This document shows, one piece after another, positions 54,191 through 64,000 of a DNA stretch of 64,000 bases (position 1 is the stretch's first letter; every line of letters begins with the position of its first letter). This DNA comes from Lutraria lutraria (taxonomy: Eukaryota; Mollusca; Bivalvia; Venerida; Mactridae). The position numbers were made by a program, and so were the translations under genes. The stretch covers positions 46,101,083 to 46,165,082 of the forward strand of contig OZ026835.1 of the NCBI GenBank assembly GCA_964023205.1. The letters run 5' to 3'. Under the pieces are notes generated by a model. That model had not been told where the DNA came from. It searched no databases and was given only the letters and a program-made list of their open reading frames with translations.

Positions 54191-56559
54191 GCTTTATATT
54201 CGTGATAACGACTATAATGTAACTAGCTGTAATTTTCATCATGTGATTTAACTTCTTCGAATGAAACATATTAGACTATTAGAAGATACAGGTATATTTA
54301 AAAGAAATATCTACAAGCCTATCACACTCTGAACTGTCTGATATCTTGTCGAAAACTTCTTGATAAATGTTTCTCTATATCATATTTAAAGAAAATGAGC
54401 CATACATTAAAACCGTTTTGTTTTTAAGCTTTTGCTTATGTAATTACTACAGACCACTAATTCTACCAGTTGATTAAAGTTATTGTCATATATTACTCCG
54501 GGGATTCATATTCCGGAAAAAGTACAGAAAATATCAAAATTCAACCCTTCCTCGAATTTAACTAGCATTGATCCTAATATTAAATTGTTGATCACCAAGC
54601 ATGATGAAAATCGATGGTGTTTGTGTATTAAACCTACGAGAATGATTCAACACACAGAACACAGTACTAACTTTTAAACTGCTTTTTAACTAAAGAATTA
54701 CTGGGACGTGCGAATTTTTCTCTTAAATATTATTCTTAACATGAACAGTATTGTTTTAAATAAAATACTGACTAATATACTTTTTTAAATATTCATGAAA
54801 ATATTTTTTGTTTTTCGATTTAGCTAAATTGTACTTCAAATGAAAGAATTAAGACATACCTGAATCAACTTTCAATTGAATGATGTTATTTCCCGGATCA
54901 CTTACAGCCATACTGTGATGTTGTACGTGTTATATTCCATATTTATTTTATCACACGAAAAACAACACCATTAAACCTCAACCTGTATCTATCATATGAG
55001 TATAACACACGTTTAAGTATAAATACACGTTTAAGTATTACTTGAACACACAAATTATACCAAAGGAAAACAACTCTATAATATCCAGTGAACCGCGTAT
55101 GTTACCAACATCACACTGCATCTATGAATCATCATACCTCGGCTACATATAGCGCAGCGGGCGCTGAGCTGGAAAAAACGGTCGATAAATTGGAAATTCC
55201 ATTCACTCCCTCGATTTGTATTCTTTCATCGTGCACTGATGAATAAATAAACAGGAAATGTAATGTTTTTATAATGTGGCTATCCTATTTAATACTTTGT
55301 CATTAACTTTGTCAATCATCAACCATACAGAACAGTTAACTAGTAGATTTACATGATAAGATAATTAATTTGTTGCGCTTAAATATATAATAAAAATTAT
55401 GGGATTTACAATAAAAAAAGAACACATTGATTGTATTTGTACATGCAGTGCTCAGTAAGTAAAATCACTCTTCGTCTATCCGAAAATACGTCTATCCGAA
55501 AAATATCAATGGAATATTGGGTAAGCAAGTACTGATCAAGAACAATAACTCTATCATGCATTTTGACAGAATTATCCCGCTTTTCTAGACTAATTATACT
55601 TACGAGTGCTTGTTTGTTATAGCTGTTTGCGAGTACTTACTGAAGTGTCTATTACTAGTTTGGCTAATACTGGCCATTTGATTGGCTAATGGTGATGACT
55701 GAATCTATTAATAGTTGACAGGTAAGTAAATCATGAAGGTATTGACTAGAAAAGTGGTTGTGTGGCTATTTGAAGTTCAATGTGGTTGTATGATAGTGCT
55801 CAGATTTATGGTGAATTCGTTAACATTTAGGGTTGATTCTATTTGATTGATGTAGGGTATGATATAACCATGTGCTTGTGAACTATATACATTAATTAAT
55901 TCATTTGTCAAATACTCATGATTGTCATTATAATGTGTATTACTCATATCATGTAAACATTTTATACCCTTGGATTGAATTAAATATACAGACAATATCC
56001 TTTATAAAAAAGCAACTTCATACAAAAGCATAAACCAATATGCTCCTTGAAATTCGTCTACCTATAACGTTTTGTTATAGTTTTTCTTGTTAATACAAAA
56101 TTGTCACTTATACTGTTACTTATAATTAGTAATTACTTTATAAGAGCCATAGGCAATGGTAGTACAGTACGTCATCGAGCACCTGCTAATGGATACACAT
56201 CGTACACTTTTTTTGACAACATCTCCTCGACTCAAAATTAGATTTAATTATTTCTGCATGAAATCGTCAAATTGATATAAAATAATATCGCGCATCAACG
56301 ATTTACTGTTGCATATTATGTTTTCGTGAAAATGGTTTGTAGTAAGTCTCTTTAGTAAAGGCCTGAAAACGGGATAAGTTTTGACTTGTGCGTGATACGT
56401 TCCGTACTTTTCTTATAAAATGTCATAAAACATAGCAAAACTTCTTTATCTCACTTTTTTAACGCACCAGGGAATATACCGAGTATATTGGTAACAGTTT
56501 CTTGTTTGATTTAGAATATTTAGCTTCAGAAGTCAGTATTACTCAGGTTTAGTAGTTTA
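54191..56559. other. Intergenic, nothing recognised
   Basis: This long AT-rich stretch has a short GC-rich patch near 55150-55180 (GCGCAGCGGGCGCTGAGC). I found no ORF with a domain, no inverted ends and no array. Confidence 0.4.
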
Positions 56560-56960
56560 AACAGAAAATGCATTATGTTTATCATAATGAGTTAGTGACG
56601 ATCAAACTGGTTTGGACGATTCATCGGAGAGAATATGTTAGGTTAGTTAAGGATATAAAGTATTATACTGAACAAATGCAAATACCTTCAGTGATATTGT
56701 TAATAGATTTCGCAACGGCTTTTTATTCGATATCTTGGAAATTTATGAAAAAAACTTGTATTTTTTTTGGATAACATTTAAACATGGATTTATAAGTTAT
56801 TTTATAAAGATATACAATCATGTATGACAATTAACGTTCACCAATCAGACTGGTTTTATACATCGGGGATGCAGGCAATGTGACCCGATACCCCTATATC
56901 TTTCCAGTACTTAGTATCATACGATAATGCATGTTCATATTGACATGCATACATGCATAT
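56560..56960 (+). pseudogene. LINE reverse transcriptase fragment
   Basis: In one frame IHRREYVRLVKDIKYYTEQM, then IPSVILLIDFATAFYSISWK, keeps the non-LTR reverse transcriptase signature around LIDFxxAFxSISW. After a shift, ISYFIKIYNHV and GFIHRGCRQCDPIPLYL match the next RT block (RGxRQGDPISPYLF). The first Asp of the AFDS-type motif is replaced, and there are stops and a deletion after QTG-like text at 56600. It is a dead fragment. Confidence 0.85.
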
Positions 56961-57159
56961 TCTGAAGTGGGAAGCAAACATTGAAAGCGAAAATTGGACT
57001 ATGTTGATTAATTATTTATTTATACAAGGATGGAACAAATCACCAAGAAAATAAATCGAAAGATTAATAAAACAGCAGGCCAAATCCTGAAATCGCGTCA
57101 CATCAAACTCAACTCGTCTAATTATATGATAATGTTATACAGTTAATTAAGTAAAAATG
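56961..57159. other. Possible LINE flank, decayed
   Basis: AATCACCAAGAAAATAAATC and nearby text could be more LINE sequence but I cannot align it. No feature is supported. Confidence 0.3.
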
Positions 57160-57899
57160 TTATACAGGGTGTCCCAAAAGAAAGGTAACACTTTCATACA
57201 TGTTTAATGTCCCTTTAAATTGCAGATGAATACATAATATTTATATAGATATGTAGATCAAAGATGTATGTTTTTTTTTGTGTCAGAGAACTTTATAGAT
57301 ATCTTCATACCCAACTTTCGCGGACATGCTGATTTGGAAAATCGATAAAAAAATTACATTAAACAAAGAAGGGGATTTTCACTATAATCGTCATAACCTT
57401 TATTCTATTCAAAATACGAAATTTGTACTCATCACAAAAGTTTAATTAATATTTTATCTTTCTAATGGTGTATTTTTTTATTATTTTAAATTAATGCTTT
57501 CTTCGACCCTTTTGCGTTTGAAAAAGACACCTATCGATTCCCTCTATATTCAATGTAAAAAGCGTAAAATTGGTAGATTTTTCAATGAAAATTTTATGTT
57601 TTCAGCATCATAACTCTTTTGGGGGAAATGTGATCAAATTTGTACTCATTGCATTCGTTTTGAAAATTTAATTTCTTTCACCATGTAAAATATGAAAACA
57701 ATCAAATAATATCTTCTTCGACCCTTTTGATGATTTTTAAAACTACCCCTTAGATTTTTTTAAGTTCAATTCGTCAATCGTTCGGCAAATCTCGGATATT
57801 TACGTACGTTTACGGAAACTACGTGCATTTGGCGATGATAATATCTGCTGATTAGGTATCCATGTATATACAGTCACAGCATGATGCATTATACAGGGT
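57160..57899. repeat. Element bounded by ATACAGGGT motifs with two ~240-bp units
   Basis: TTATACAGGGTGTCCCAAAA at the left and TTATACAGGGTAATAAAAAT at the right are in the same orientation. Between them are two diverged units sharing CTTCTTCGACCCTTTTG, AAATTTGTACTCATCAC / AATTTGTACTCATTGC and CATAAC(TC/CT)TTT. It could be a degraded DNA transposon. No inverted partner or ORF was found. Confidence 0.55.
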
Positions 57900-59340
57900 A
57901 ATAAAAATTGGACGCGTTGAATCAAGTTTTAGGATAATTGAGGTTGAAGACTAAAACATATTACAGCATGGATGAAAATATTACAATATGTGAACTATTT
58001 TACTTTACTTCCGTATAAAAGCAAATCGATATTTATAACCAAATTTGTTGACATTATAAAAAAAACATAAATAAAAAAATGGTTTCGACGATTTTTATCT
58101 TAAAAGTTTAGTCAAGGTACGAGGTGTCTTAACTTTAAGAAATTTTCTTAGATAAAAACAAAACGAAAATGGATGCTTCGTCGAACTCATTATTTTTCTA
58201 TATCTATGAAGATTCCGGATTCTAATCGATTAATTTCTTGGATTATGAACTTTTAAACACTTTTCTGTCGTTAAACAATTTATGGTGACATTAGTAAAGA
58301 CAGATACCAGTAAACATTTAGACAGATAAACATTGCTTTACATGAACACTTTTGGGTGTAAATATATTCAGCCACTGTTTTGCTTTATTAATGTTTGATA
58401 TGAACATGAAATCCAAGGACAACTGTATAATCTTAAATCTTTATTACCTTGTATAAATTTTGTTGTGAATGCCCATATTGTGATGTTTGTTCCATCTGAA
58501 AGCACATGCATGCAAGAACTTCTTTGTGAATTTAGTATAGCATCAATTATAACTTAATTATTCTTTTGTGCAGTGTGTTGATTGAAAATAAATGTATTGT
58601 ACGCTAATGTGTTTATATGCAGAATAAAATCAAATTACTATTAGACTGTGCATACAATAACATAATTATTACTAGGATTCTTGAATTTTGTCTTTTCATA
58701 ATATTCGCATTTGCAAAATTAATTTTACTGATGAAACAAATTAATGTCAATATCATACGTTTCTGTCCCTTTTAACGACCTACATAATAGTTGGGACATG
58801 CTCAAGTCTTATCAGAGATCCAAAAGTTATACAGTGAAATATCGATTTTTGGATCAAAAGATTTTATCTGTTACGCGTGACTGACTTTATTACTTTATGA
58901 CCCCTAATAAAGTCAGCATAACGCAAGCAAGGAGGGTAACAATAGGTAGACTGTATATAAACCCCTGAATTGTAGTTGTTTCCCTTGAAAATTGATCAGA
59001 TAATCGATAAGGCCATGTCCGCCAAAGTTGGACATGCATAATTTGCAATTTAATACAAATTTGAAAACAAAAGTGCATTTTTCATCATTGACATCGTTTT
59101 AGTAATTTATGACGTTTTTGATGTGACGACTTTTAATCCTCTTCACTTATACATTTTTGCACCATTTCGACAGGTTTGCCTTGTTTGATGAGTGAAATTG
59201 AAAAATAACGTCTGTAAACGTATAAAAACCACGAAATCGAGTGCCAATGTTGTGTACATCAAGGCACAATCACTTATTTGTATGAGTGAAAAAACAAACA
59301 TGTATTTTAAGTCGATGCAGGGATTTTAAACCTTTCAAAT
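57900..59340. other. Intergenic, nothing recognised
   Basis: No ORF of note, array or inverted repeat. The 62-codon - strand ORF at 58890-59078 shows no domain. Confidence 0.4.
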
Positions 59341-59510
59341 TACAGTAGAACCTCTCCAGGGTTACCCTCTCTTTAGAAACAACCATCCTTCAACAACAGC
59401 ATGCTATTTTCCCAGTGCACGATTTGGATGATAAATTTAACCTCTATAGCAACAACCTCTCAACAACAACATAATTTTGCTATTCCAAAAGGGTATTGCT
59501 TTAGAGAGAT
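59341..59510 (+). mobile_element. MITE family A, copy 7
   Basis: TACAGTAGAACCTCTCCAGG starts it and CAACAACAACATAATTTTGC with GGGTATTGCTTTAGAGAG ends it. The terminal ACTGTA at the right is lost. Confidence 0.85.
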
Positions 59511-59805
59511 AAGATAAATTACGTTTGAATTTGTCGAGTTTATGACCCTGTCTTTACAGTATTTCAGTTTAATATTTTGGTTAGTTAATAAAAGTTCCTC
59601 GTTATTCCAATTGCTATCATATTTTTCTACAAGTCGTGTGTCTGAATCACCTCAAATATCATGTTCCTTGTGTAAATTTTAGGGATGTGACGTCAAAGGT
59701 TCATTTTCATGTCAATCAAATTGATTAAATGTTATTTCCATAGCAACAGTAAGCAACAAACCTGTAGGAGTCAACATTCAGTAATATTAGACATTCTTGA
59801 ATTTG

Positions 59806-60595
59806 CTCATTGACAACAGGGTCACTCAAATAGAAGGGTCTGGACTCCGTAAATTAAAGCGTTGGGCAGCGATCACATGATCGCGCGCAAGATGACCGTC
59901 ATTGTGAAACGGTGAAGAATGCATTGAAATAGATACCCTAATATTTACAAATTACTAAACATTATTGGTGTAGAGCTCCACGAAAAGTTAGATCGTAAAT
60001 ATCCCCTTCTAATTTGACCAATTTCTTACGATAAAATCCATTTATTTATGTTGAAATCCGAAGTATATTATGGACGAAAACTCGTTTTAAGCCCAGATCT
60101 AGATTTTTGTCGCAAAGCGTGTATTTTTCGTAAGTAAATATAACCCTTTTAAGTTATACCGTGATGTAGTCGGGATTAACTCATGTCTTTTAAAGGTTGT
60201 TGAATTAAATCATGCGGTTACTTTTTCATATTGTTTCCGATGCTAAAAAATAATAATACATGAATTTGAGCCTTTTTGACGAATTCGCCATTTTGAGTTT
60301 GACCAGTTATAATGGAATCTACTATTTTTAGTAAGTGATTCCGTCTTTAATAATCATCTATCGCTGAAATGCTTGCAACGCATTTTAGAAAGATCATTAC
60401 ACCGTTAATTCATGATTTTATTTTAAATTTTCGATCATTTGACTAAATGGAAATTGAAAATGTGTGTGTTATCTATACACGCGTGAAAAAAGCTCTCCGC
60501 TAAGTATCGATAGCACAACTTGATGTTTATACAGAGATAAGCGCCTGAAGAGCACGAGTCCAGACCATTCAATTGAAAGACCCTGTTGACAATGA
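59806..60595. mobile_element. 790-bp inverted-repeat element
   Basis: CTCATTGACAACAGGGTC and GGTCTGGACTC at the left are inverted as GAGTCCAGACC and GACCCTGTTGACAATGAG at the right, about 40 bp of imperfect terminal repeat. No transposase is inside, and the target duplication is unclear. Confidence 0.78.
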
Positions 60596-60733
60596 GAAAT
60601 CTAGAAACCATTTTTTGAAAGGAAAATTTCAATAACATATTGAAATAGTGTTCAAACCGAACAATTTAACACAAAGTTCGGCTATTGACAAAAAATGAGA
60701 AGTAATGTATAGGATATCGATCGAGTACGAGGT

Positions 60734-61078
60734 CTATCTGCGTAGGAAAGACTTGGTCACGGGATTCACGTGAACACCGAGAGCGCGTAGCGCTCGAAGT
60801 GTTTCGAGAATCCCGTGATCATGTACGAGGTTGGTATCTGACTCACACAACGTTCGACAGTTGATGGCTTTACATTTACCGACATGTCCAATAGCAATAC
60901 AGACGATATATTTTCTCTGGCTCTGGTCATATGCAGCGACATTGACATAGCAATACCCGATACGATGAACAGGTATATTATAACGCTTTATAAATAATCT
61001 AAATTTGACTGTTACATTTTCCTTAGAAATGTGGAATTGGCTACGAATTACACCACCCCTATATGACGATGTAGTCAT
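60734..61078 (-). CDS. Unrecognised intronless ORF, 114 codons
   Basis: The frame opens with ATG at 61078, with an in-frame TAA nine bases upstream, and closes with TAG. The product is basic with a plausible globular core (FRLFIKRYNIPVHRIGYCYV, QRKYIVCIAIGHVGKCKAIN) and seems richer in GC than its surroundings. A TATA-like box sits 24-31 bp before the ATG, so a transcript starting there would have almost no 5' UTR. I do not recognise a family. It could be a small single-exon gene, a transposon passenger or a chance ORF. Confidence 0.4.
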   Translation of the reverse strand: MTTSSYRGGVIRSQFHISKENVTVKFRLFIKRYNIPVHRIGYCYVNVAAYDQSQRKYIVCIAIGHVGKCKAINCRTLCESDTNLVHDHGILETLRALRALGVHVNPVTKSFLRR

Positions 61079-61101
61079 TGAATGTTAGTTGAGAGCTTGC
61101 C

Positions 61102-61109
61102 TATTTATA
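61102..61109 (-). promoter_or_regulatory. TATA-like box upstream of the 114-codon ORF
   Basis: On the - strand the bases read TATAAATA (within GTATAAATAG). Transcription would be expected to start about 25-30 bp downstream, which is at or just before the ATG at 61078. In AT-rich DNA such a match can arise by chance. Confidence 0.35.
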
Positions 61110-61263
61110 CTTGTTGCAACATTACTGTCAGGTTGAAATAAAAAGGAAAAGATTTTTTGAGACACAAATATGTTTTTAGATATAGTAATATACGTAAAAC
61201 GTCGATTTTCTAGTACCTTAATTATTGGCAAAGAATAATATGTTGCCATGAGTTCTTTTCATG

Positions 61264-61282
61264 CCCCCCCCCCCCCCCCCCC
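61264..61282 (+). repeat. 19-base poly-C run
   Basis: An uninterrupted C tract in otherwise AT-rich DNA. Its length may be an assembly or sequencing estimate. Confidence 0.9.
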
Positions 61283-61370
61283 ATTAGATATGGCTGTAGG
61301 ACATGAAGTGATACCCTTTTGATATCCAAGCGATAACTCAAGTAATATTTCATGAATTTGTTTCAAATTA

Positions 61371-61450
61371 GTCCGCCCGGTCATCTCAGTGGTTAGAGCC
61401 TTGGCCCCGAGGTTATATAAAACTTGAGTTCGGTCTCCAAGCTCAAAGCT
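61371..61450 (+). repeat. tRNA-like SINE head
   Basis: CATCTCAGTGGTTAGAGCC matches a pol III A box well, and GAGTTCGGTCTCC, about 45 bp later, is a decayed B box. The acceptor stem does not pair, so it is tRNA-derived and not a tRNA gene. Confidence 0.65.
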
Positions 61451-61619
61451 CAATTCATTCTCAAAGTATTATGGTTAAAAAATAGAGCTGATTAATGTTT
61501 AGATACATATACAGACCAATTATGGCATCTAACTACTGTATCAATAATATTATAATTGCCTAATCATAATTAACTTAGAAACATTAGAATACAAAATATG
61601 AGATTTGAGCTCTAGTTTT

Positions 61620-61905
61620 ATAACCTCGGGGCTTGGTCTACTGATCAATAAGTTGTGAGGTCGTACCCTGAGCGAGACTCACACTGTCAAAGACAAATTC
61701 GGCTTAAGATAATTACACCGCATGTTAAATTGTCAACCATCTCTGAATTATGTGGGGTAGCTTGGTAGTAGCTTGCGGATAGAATGGTATTAAGTCTAGA
61801 TAAATCCAGGGAAGCTGGTTAGGATGACTACACGCTACGATACAATTGATATTATGTTGTAAAAAAGCGTTAAATCCGATGAAATAACTAAATAAATAAG
61901 AATGA
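61620..61905 (+). repeat. Diverged SINE with AAATAAATAA tail
   Basis: GAGGTCGTACCCTGAGC is a weak B box near the head. The body includes GGGTAGCTTGGTAGTAGC and CCAGGGAAGCTGG. The tail is GTAAAAAAGCGTTAAATCC then AACTAAATAAATAA, the design of mollusc SINEs. Confidence 0.55.
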
Positions 61906-62215
61906 TTTCATATTCTACAAGGTATGTGATTATAAAATACAATTGTCAACTTCGATTTCCATTAAAAAAATAACATTTCACAGGAGTTATGGCCCCCTTT
62001 GACTTAGCGCTTAGTGGAGGTATTCATGTCCTCTGGTCACATTTCTAGTCTGATATTGCTAGTGTATCAACTGGATTCGGAAGTTTCACGTTGTTCTCAA
62101 ACATTTCTTTTATTAAAACCGACACACAAAGAAGGAAATGCGCATTGCGCTTTCGTCAGCCTTGTATGTGTCGTTGCGATATGATTATAATTTCTGTTTG
62201 GTTTGTTATATCATG

Positions 62216-62431
62216 TATACTGTATTTTTCATTTATTTTCGTTGGGATCAATTTTCGTGGTTTTTACTAAAATGGCTATTTCGTGGGGACATAAATTCGC
62301 GGATTTTGATTTTTGAACAGAAATGCCTTATCTCTGCCCTTAAATTCGTGGGGATTTGATTTCGTGGATGAGCCGACATACGAAATCCACGAAATTAAAT
62401 CCTCAACGAAAATTAATGATTCCACAGTATA
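62216..62431. mobile_element. ~215-bp palindromic MITE
   Basis: TATACTGTATTTTTC, TTTTCGTTGGGATCAATTTT then CGTGG at the left are inverted in CCACGAAATTAAATCCTCAA, CGAAAATTAATGATTCCACA and GTATA at the right. A TA dinucleotide at each end fits a Tc1/mariner-type target. Confidence 0.82.
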
Positions 62432-63566
62432 TGGCACATTTTAGGTATTTTGTCCATCATTATTTCAAGTATACTGGACTGGCAAATTTGTAATTGCTCA
62501 TGTTTATATAATCATAGAGCATACACATTGTTTATACAAACAATAAATTCTTAAAGCGCTTATATAAATGATTGTGCACGTGGGCAGGTCTAGCTTCTTT
62601 CGATTATAGGCCTGGTCACGTCCCGCGCACGAAATTCTTTTGATAATACAGGTCTTTCTAAAGGATATGGACCTTTCGCAAACAAAGAAGTAGACCACTG
62701 TGTGTAAGGATGGGAAAACAAGCAATTAATGCTCAATATATAAAAAAAAATCCACCAACATGCGTGTTATTTTGTTTGTTTGAGTTAATTCTTGATAATG
62801 TTCATGTAATGTTGCCCATGTTTAGGCTGATCTAGTGAATGCTTTGCGTATATATGTGTACTTTAGATATTTATTTTACAGATCATATGGGTTCTAGTGT
62901 GATTGATCACGAGATTCACGACTATTCCTAACCAGATTACATACAACCAGGATTTTTCATAGCAACTCCCCTGTATCTGCCTATTAGATTTGCCCAATAA
63001 AATGAAGACACAAGAAAATCCAAAAGGAGTCAGACTAACATTCCTACATTCATAGGACAGTATCATTATGATCAAATGACTAAAAATGAGGTGAGACAAA
63101 CTCAAAGCGTTGCTGCCGAAAGAATTTACGTGGACCGAACCGGCAATAAATATATAAAATGAAGAACATACTTGATCAGACCATTCCTATGTCACTGTTT
63201 GGCTCGATAAATCAGATATGAACTGATTGTGAGCTGCTGACATCATTACACGATATCCTATTGTACCATGTCAAGGTAATTAGATGTCCATTGGAAAAAG
63301 AGCAATATGTGTGAGCTTTGTGTGCTCGAGTATGCCCACATATGTTCTCTTAGAAGACTCATGCATACAAATTAAGCGCGAGGGCATTTAGGACTTGTAA
63401 CGCTTTTATCTACAAGTACGGTGACACAGAGATGACGAGTTTTGTTTACATCATGCGCACGAGATGACCACACAGTGCCCAAATGACCTAAAACGGAACA
63501 GTAAGACTTTGTTTTAATTTTTGTGATAAATATCTTTCAATTTGACTTTTTTCAATCAAACGTGAC
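62432..63566. other. Intergenic, nothing recognised
   Basis: No supported feature. The two - strand ORFs of 73 and 80 codons show no domain. Confidence 0.4.
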
Positions 63567-63757
63567 TACAACAGGGCCATTTTGACCGAAGTAGTCCGCA
63601 GTATTTAATTATTCAAGTATACTATCACATCACGGGTCAAAAGTAAAAAGAAGTCACATGTGTTTTAACTTCAACCAATGAAAATGTTTGTTTATTACTT
63701 CATGTGGCGTACGCTTGATACATGTGGTGGACTAGTTCGATCAAAATGGCCGTTGTG
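63567..63757. mobile_element. ~190-bp MITE
   Basis: ACAACAGGGCCATTTTGACC and GAAGTAGTCCGC at the left are inverted in GTGGACTAGTTCGATC and AAAATGGCCGTTGT at the right, about 28 bp of imperfect terminal repeat. Confidence 0.7.
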
Positions 63758-64000
63758 TCTACGAATTCGTAGAATTTAACGATTATTGCGATTAGTAAAC
63801 TATGCGCATCACTATGTCAGTTTTGCTTGTCCCCGAACTGTGTAAAAACATGCATTTTTTAGAAATGCGAAAGTTGAAAAATTAACCGTGCCCGTAGAAA
63901 AACTCAACATATTTTGTTCAGTCGAACGATTGAATTTTTGAATTATATATTTATATAATTATTTCCTTTAGTAGTGTGAAACAGGGATGCTATATATCCC

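Noticed and set aside
61371..61450. Functional tRNA gene
   Set aside because: A- and B-box-like motifs are present, but acceptor, anticodon and T stems do not pair. It is better read as a SINE head.

Overview
This window is AT-rich, gene-poor animal nuclear DNA, most likely from a bivalve or other mollusc. The lineage is an inference. It rests on GT-AG introns splitting modular extracellular exons, a tRNA-derived SINE with an AAAACCCAAAC-type tail, interspersed repeats of a kind common in bivalve genomes (a hairpin AGCTCAC...GTGAGCT start, a GGGCCATCTTGGCCCTC-type end), many short inverted-repeat transposons, and about 11 kb of minisatellite. No bacterial features, operons or CRISPR arrays are visible.

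Coding content is small. (1) Positions 1-12093 on the + strand hold the 3' part of a type I membrane protein gene. Eight exons encode sushi/CCP domains, one EB-like cysteine-rich module, a transmembrane helix and a charged cytoplasmic tail of about 262 residues. All exon phases agree, and the three complete sushi exons are each 174 nt. (2) Positions 24710-25894 on the - strand hold one complete coding exon of 394 codons. Its product looks WASP-related: a WH1/EVH1-like domain, a lysine-rich stretch and two CRIB-like motifs, with no proline-rich or actin-binding VCA part. A splice acceptor lies just upstream of its start. (3) Positions 60734-61078 on the - strand hold an unrecognised intronless ORF of 114 codons with a TATA-like box 24-31 bp upstream. 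Everything else that looks coding is transposon remnant (mariner, Tc1-like, LINE reverse transcriptase) or tandem repeat that happens to lack stops.

Layout: 1-12.1 kb, sushi gene, with a 3.5-kb TTAA-flanked element inside one intron; 12-19 kb, intergenic with MITEs and a Tc1 relic; 20-24.2 kb, repeats and a 45-bp minisatellite cut by a 1.35-kb transposon; 24.7-25.9 kb, WASP-like gene; 26-28 kb, MITE cluster; 28.4-34.4 kb, a 4.8-kb 45-bp satellite followed by a 24-bp satellite; 36.8-41.1 kb, a 32-bp array framed by 90-bp direct repeats, then a 47-bp array; 44-45.7 kb, a complete but dead mariner; 46-54 kb, a duplicated dispersed element, a 49-bp array and a 487-bp foldback; 54-64 kb, mostly unremarkable DNA with a LINE fragment, several inverted-repeat elements and SINE relics.

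I found no convincing multi-gene novel system. The items most worth a second look are the VCA-less WH1/CRIB protein, the sushi/EB membrane protein with its ghost transmembrane exon, and the well-preserved transposon structures.
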